A program made the translations under genes and the position numbers. Below, one piece after another: positions 60,151 through 64,000 of a stretch of 64,000 bases of DNA. The stretch is taken from contig JAWRVZ010000038.1 of assembly GCA_037043235.1 (NCBI GenBank), positions 372,001 through 436,000 of the forward strand, in the 5' to 3' direction. The notes beneath the pieces were generated by a model, which saw only the letters and a program-made list of their open reading frames with translations, had not been told where the DNA came from and ran no database searches. This DNA is from Rhodeus uyekii (taxonomy: Eukaryota; Chordata; Actinopteri; Cypriniformes; Acheilognathidae). Each line of letters begins with the position of its first letter. The first letter of the stretch is position 1.

Positions 60151-63100
60151 TTGCATATATACTTTTATTATAATAAGTTAAAATATAAAAATTAGAAGAG
60201 AACTTTTAAATATTTAAAAATTAAACATTAATTTGAAGTACTAAAATTAATAATTAATTTGAATAATTAATTTGAAGTACTAAAATGACCAAAACTAAAA
60301 ATGAAATTAAACATATATTAGAGCTAGAAATTTTGTCATAGAAATATTATGAAACAAAACTCATAAAAAAATGACAAAAGCATACAAAGTAAATGAAAAC
60401 GAACAAAATCTAAAATGAAAACAAAATTTTAATTTCATTAATAAAAATTAAATAGCTAAAAAACGTTAAATATAAATATAATGCAAATCCAAAATGTATT
60501 CTCTTCTTTAGTAAACACTAGATGCATTGTGCACTGTTAACGGTTAAGGTCAAGTTATTTGGTGTGTTCAGCTGTTTTAATCACAGGAACTTCAGGGATC
60601 ACCCGTGACAAAAACCTGACAGCATTCTTTCTGATACATGCATTGCCACTCACGTAAATCATGTAATAACATAACACTTCAACAATGAAAAGGGTTAAAC
60701 GAAAATATATTTTTTGGCATTTGTACAACACCTAACATAAATCAAAGCAAACTGAAATGACAAAACAGATTTGTTTTCAAAAAATAAATGGTTTAAATGA
60801 CTCATACTGTGTGAACAATAAGATTATGGATGTTGACATACACTTACTTGTAAACCTGTATTCGTCCTCCCGTCGTCTTAGCTCTAGCTCTACAGAGAAA
60901 GGAGGACAGTTACAAGTGACCAATTACGTAAAAAAAATGCTCCTGATTTGTACAAATGCCAAAAGATGATAGAAATCATAAAATGCTGCTGTTGGATTAG
61001 TACACATCACAATGGAGGTTATGTATTGGCTTCTGAAGAAGAATATTTGAAGAATCAAGAAGGTACACGATGGAAAATGATCATGTCCTTTATTTGAAAC
61101 ATGTTTAAAATGACAATTTCACTTAACTAATGTGGCATATTTTGGGGTAAAACGGCATATTCAGTGGAAATGAATGTAGAGTCGGAGTCGCAGCGACCAT
61201 CTTTACTTCTGTTGCTCATATTTAGGTTTAGGGATTTGAACAAACGACTTTGAAATTTCGATATGTATTTAAATAAATGTACATTTAAAAAGCTGGATGG
61301 GTCCCTTTTAATTTGCTTTTGTCTACAAAGCACGAAAATCTGTGTATTTTTAGTCTATTTCTCTTTTTTTGCATTACGTTGCTTTTAATTTTGTCATAAT
61401 AATGGTGTTATTATTAATGTTTGTTTTATTTACGTGCCATAACATTTTTATTGTTATTTTACAAAATCAACCAATAATAATTATTAATATTATTATTATT
61501 GCTTATATGGAATAACATTTAAATCAATATATTACAAAAGCAATTAATAATAATGAAACGGCAGCCCTAATAAAAATAATAACTATTATTATGAAGATAA
61601 TAATTGACAGAGTGAAACCTGGCTTTCTGAGGACACAAATTTAATTTGTAATCTGTAACAGATTAATTTCCTAATGGCTATGAATCTCTTACATAAGACC
61701 CGTTAAGTGAAAACCACCTGTTCCTACCTTCTATGTGCGTTTTACACACAAACACACGCACTCGCGCTCTGCAGTACAAACCTCGAGGAGTGAGGGAGGC
61801 TTGTTTCTCCACCTCCACCTGCTGCTGTCTGGAGTTCGTCGGCATGTTGTTGTAGATACGTTTATAATGATTGTAAACAGCCACTGACAGAACCTTCTTA
61901 GCATGATCCTGACCCACAACAAACTTATCCAGATAAGCATAGATCTGTGAGCAAACAAAAACAGAGATTATACACAAAGCAAGACAACCATGTCACGGGG
62001 TGTTACGTTGCTTTAAAATCTCAAAGTTAAATGAATATCTACCTTCTTAGGTGGCGGAGGGGGTTTCTGCTGGAACGCCAATTTGACAGCTTCCGCTGCG
62101 GATTCCAGGTCTTTACTCAAACTCTTCTTTGTATCCGTTTCGGAAAGCACCACGAAAAAATGGTGGCATTTTTCACACTTCACAAAGCGAGTTGATGCTA
62201 CACAAGAGAAACATAATTGATTAAAATAATAGGACTGATACTCAATCAACCCACTTTAGCCTAAAGCCGCATGATTAATCAAAATAGGAATATTTAGATT
62301 TAATAATAACAACAACAGAAAGTGGCAATTTAAAATGCAATCATAATTTCTTTTGCTTTTTTTAACCTATAACGAAGCCACTTTTAAACCTTGTTTACTA
62401 ATTAGAGCCGCAGAAGGTGAACGCTTGAGTGTGGTTTATTTTTAGCACTGTTTCTGAACAGTTAGTTCAGTAAACACTCTGGCTTCCTGAAACGTGCACA
62501 AGGCCAAAAGAAAACACAACTTTTGGAACAAGGTCAGTAATGAAAAGGAAAATCTTGAGTAATCACATATTACATTAGAGCTGCATTTAACAATGATTTT
62601 TTCAGAGATTAATCTGTCAGTGTTTTTTCATTTTTTCAATTGGTCGACTAATCTAACAATTTTTTTTCTGATTAATCTAATGCTTTTTGGGGGGGAGATA
62701 TAGAGATATATATATGTATATGTATATTAAATATATATAGATATTAATCCTTTGGCTATCTTTCCAATAAATAAGTACAAACACCATTTGCCAACAAACA
62801 ATTATGTGAAAAAATGAACTACAACATCAAAATAAAATGTTAATAAAACAGAATTTTACATCAAGTACTTACAAACAAATGTTTCTACATGTGTGCAAGG
62901 ATCTCCACATTTAGGACATCTCAGCTGACTTCCTCCTTTCCCAGAATTACTAGAGCTGGATCTCTTTCCACTTCCTTCACCAACAGACTTCTTGAAACAA
63001 AGACAAAAAAAAACATGTTTTCAGGAAGAGGATGAATTAAATTACATTGGCAAGTTGTTATTTCCTTCTCAAACCCTTGTTCTCAGAGAACAGGGAGTGT

Positions 63101-63262
63101 GAGACAAGTAATGCTGTATATGTATCATCGCACCTTTCCACCATCTCCATCTTTCACCCCATCTTTCGATGCAAAATACACAGCCGTCTCAGAGAAAGAC
63201 CTGACAGGGACGCGCCGCGCCAGACGAACCTCACGAGCTCCCGGGCGGCTCAGTGACAGTAA
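52713..63262 (-). CDS. clpx: clpx: mitochondrial ATP-dependent ClpX unfoldase (first exon not found)
   Basis: Thirteen exons join in frame: 63134-63262, 62873-62990, 62043-62197, 61782-61944, 60848-60889, 59144-59320, 58121-58285, 57926-58014, 57464-57628, 56118-56420, 54955-55047, 54733-54839, 52713-52803. They give 598 residues; human CLPX has 633, so only the targeting-peptide exon is absent, probably right of the window. The acceptor at 63262 is tentative. Seen are the zinc-binding CPKC and CEKC pairs, the linker KPPPPPKK, Walker A GPTGSGKT (split between two exons), the pore loop GYVGED, Walker B VFLDEVDKIG, the LGFGTP segment, [20 protein letters not shown] and arginine-rich ERKTGARGLRSIM. 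CLPX forms an AAA+ hexamer that feeds proteins to CLPP in the mitochondrial matrix and helps activate heme synthesis enzyme ALAS. Confidence 0.96.
53141..54548. mobile_element. mosaic of DNA transposon remnants in a clpx intron
   Basis: The left edge tacaaccccaaatccagaaa and the gattccctgaaccttttcac segment near 54280 belong to a common teleost DNA repeat. Within it at about 53674-53859 (minus) is a hAT-transposase-like piece with DKACAFDFYSIACDESTDAT, and near 54500 a ggggccc...ccccctcgtggctac end of another element. All are broken; the nesting order is inferred. Confidence 0.55.
53674..53859 (-). pseudogene. hAT-type transposase fragment
   Basis: An open piece contains the SIACDESTDATDTAQL motif with HLMASRIEDLSVNLKLQL before it. 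This is the start of the catalytic region of hAT transposases of the ZBED/SCAND3-related kind. It is only about 60 codons and no flanking transposase is readable. Confidence 0.75.
58463..59089. mobile_element. TA-flanked element with long inverted ends (CCGTATTTTCCCGCATATAA)
   Basis: The left end ccgtattttcccgcatataa and the right end ttatatgcgggaaaatacgg are exact inverses over 20 bases. TA lies on both sides (58461-58462, 59090-59091). Short direct copies of acccgcacccttatata follow the left end (58557-58620). It is 627 bases, without transposase, 54 bases from clpx exon 59144-59320. Confidence 0.88.
59836..59983 (-). repeat. tRNA-derived SINE, nearly complete
   Basis: Body tttacatttacctttaaacg, then cttttatccaaagcaactta, then the tRNA-like part gggaaacgaacccatgacct and gaactacagg. 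Read in reverse the T-arm is GGGTTCGTTTCCC, close to a real tRNA B box. It lies in a clpx intron. Confidence 0.8.
60102..60152. repeat. (TA)n(CA)n microsatellite
   Basis: A TA run followed directly by a CA run in a clpx intron. Confidence 0.9.
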
Positions 63263-63668
63263 CTGGACTCTGGAGCCAGATATTCCTGCTTCACATTTAC
63301 ATTTACAATTATTAATTCAGCAGACGCTTTTATCCAAAGTGACCTACTTGGTTAGAAAGTGATATATTAATAAAATATATGTGTCACACACACACAAACA
63401 TGACACCATCAGGAGGAAATTCTTCATCAGGAGGAAATCTTTTATCATATTGTTTACAGTGCCTCTACAGGATATTGGCAACAAAAAATGATTCCTTACT
63501 AGAACAGAAAACAAATATCCAAACATTGAGAAAATCTTATCAGACCCAATAATCTTACTGGACTTTGACAAAGAAAGCCATTCATTTTTCAAATTATGAA
63601 ACTTGAAAGAAATCAAATAATGACACCTTAAACAACCTAATCCCTCAATTAAATCAGTAATAGCTTGT

Positions 63669-63752
<84 letters not shown>

Positions 63753-64000
63753 CACCTAACATAACATATAGATGTGTGTATATATACACATCTATATGTT
63801 ATGACAGACAGTTGTTCGTAAGTGCATATATTAACCATGAATTTTATAGTAATAGTATATAAATAGTAATTTATATATACACACAAAACACCTAACATAA
63901 CACACACATATATAATTACTATTTTATATATTTTGTATATATATTATTCATGCTTAATATATGCATTTATCAACAACTGTCTGTTTTCTGTTTGTTAGCA
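63263..64000. other. clpx first intron (presumed), no exon found
   Basis: It holds a SINE fragment and a (TA)n(CA)n tract at about 63672-63750. No mitochondrial targeting exon was found before the window ends. The 187-codon minus frame across 63344-63907 is largely translated TA repeat. Confidence 0.6.
63292..63360 (-). repeat. SINE body fragment
   Basis: Text acatttacatttacaattat, then gcagacgcttttatccaaag and tgacctac, matches the body of the SINE family seen at 59836, without the tRNA part. It lies only about 30 bases upstream of the tentative 5'-most clpx exon. Confidence 0.7.

Noticed and set aside
63344..63907. 187-codon minus-strand frame
   Set aside because: Its centre is a (TA)n tract translated as I-Y repeats; no conserved text on either side.

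Overview
This is a gene-bearing stretch of a ray-finned fish nuclear genome. It has AT-rich, intron-containing vertebrate genes with GT-AG splice sites, many dinucleotide repeats, tRNA-derived SINE copies and many short DNA transposons with inverted ends. The repeat types suggest an otophysan or cypriniform fish, but the species cannot be named from the sequence.

From left to right the protein genes are: abhd2 (minus, 3' part cut by the window edge), a gene at the position of slc51b (plus), rasl12 (minus), kbtbd13 (plus, one exon), ubap1l (minus), pdcd7 (minus) and clpx (minus, first exon not found). I assembled the exons by hand. Every internal junction used here keeps frame, and each product aligns by recalled family sequence to its vertebrate counterpart. 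The run slc51b - rasl12 - kbtbd13 - ubap1l - pdcd7 - clpx has the same order as human 15q22.31. abhd2 lies elsewhere on human chromosome 15.

The most interesting locus is the plus-strand gene at 15716-20437. Five exons encode a 330-residue type I membrane protein: signal peptide, a six-cysteine ricin-B-like domain resembling the N-terminal domain of mannose-receptor family proteins, an R-S-R-R furin-type site, and then the whole organic solute transporter beta (SLC51B) module. That module has the W-Y-Y-R-T-E-D stretch, one membrane helix, a basic stop-transfer and the conserved cytoplasmic segment. The lectin-like domain sits in a single phase 1-1 exon, the expected form of a shuffled domain. 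I know of no described OST-beta with such an ectodomain, but I could not search.

The other genes do unrelated work: abhd2 is a membrane serine hydrolase, rasl12 a small GTPase, kbtbd13 a muscle BTB-Kelch E3 adaptor, ubap1l an ESCRT-I subunit relative, pdcd7 a U11/U12 snRNP protein and clpx the mitochondrial ClpXP unfoldase. They are not an operon and share no pathway; the block is conserved synteny.

Introns and intergenic DNA hold two degenerate LTR-type elements, a dead Tc1-like transposon, a hAT-type element with a perfect 8-base target duplication, several TA-flanked elements with CAGT or CCGT ends, a PIF-like element with TTA duplication, a 62-base minisatellite and long TA tracts. One unassigned exon-like open segment lies inside a ubap1l intron (34297-34436). 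I see no RNA genes, CRISPR arrays or bacterial features.
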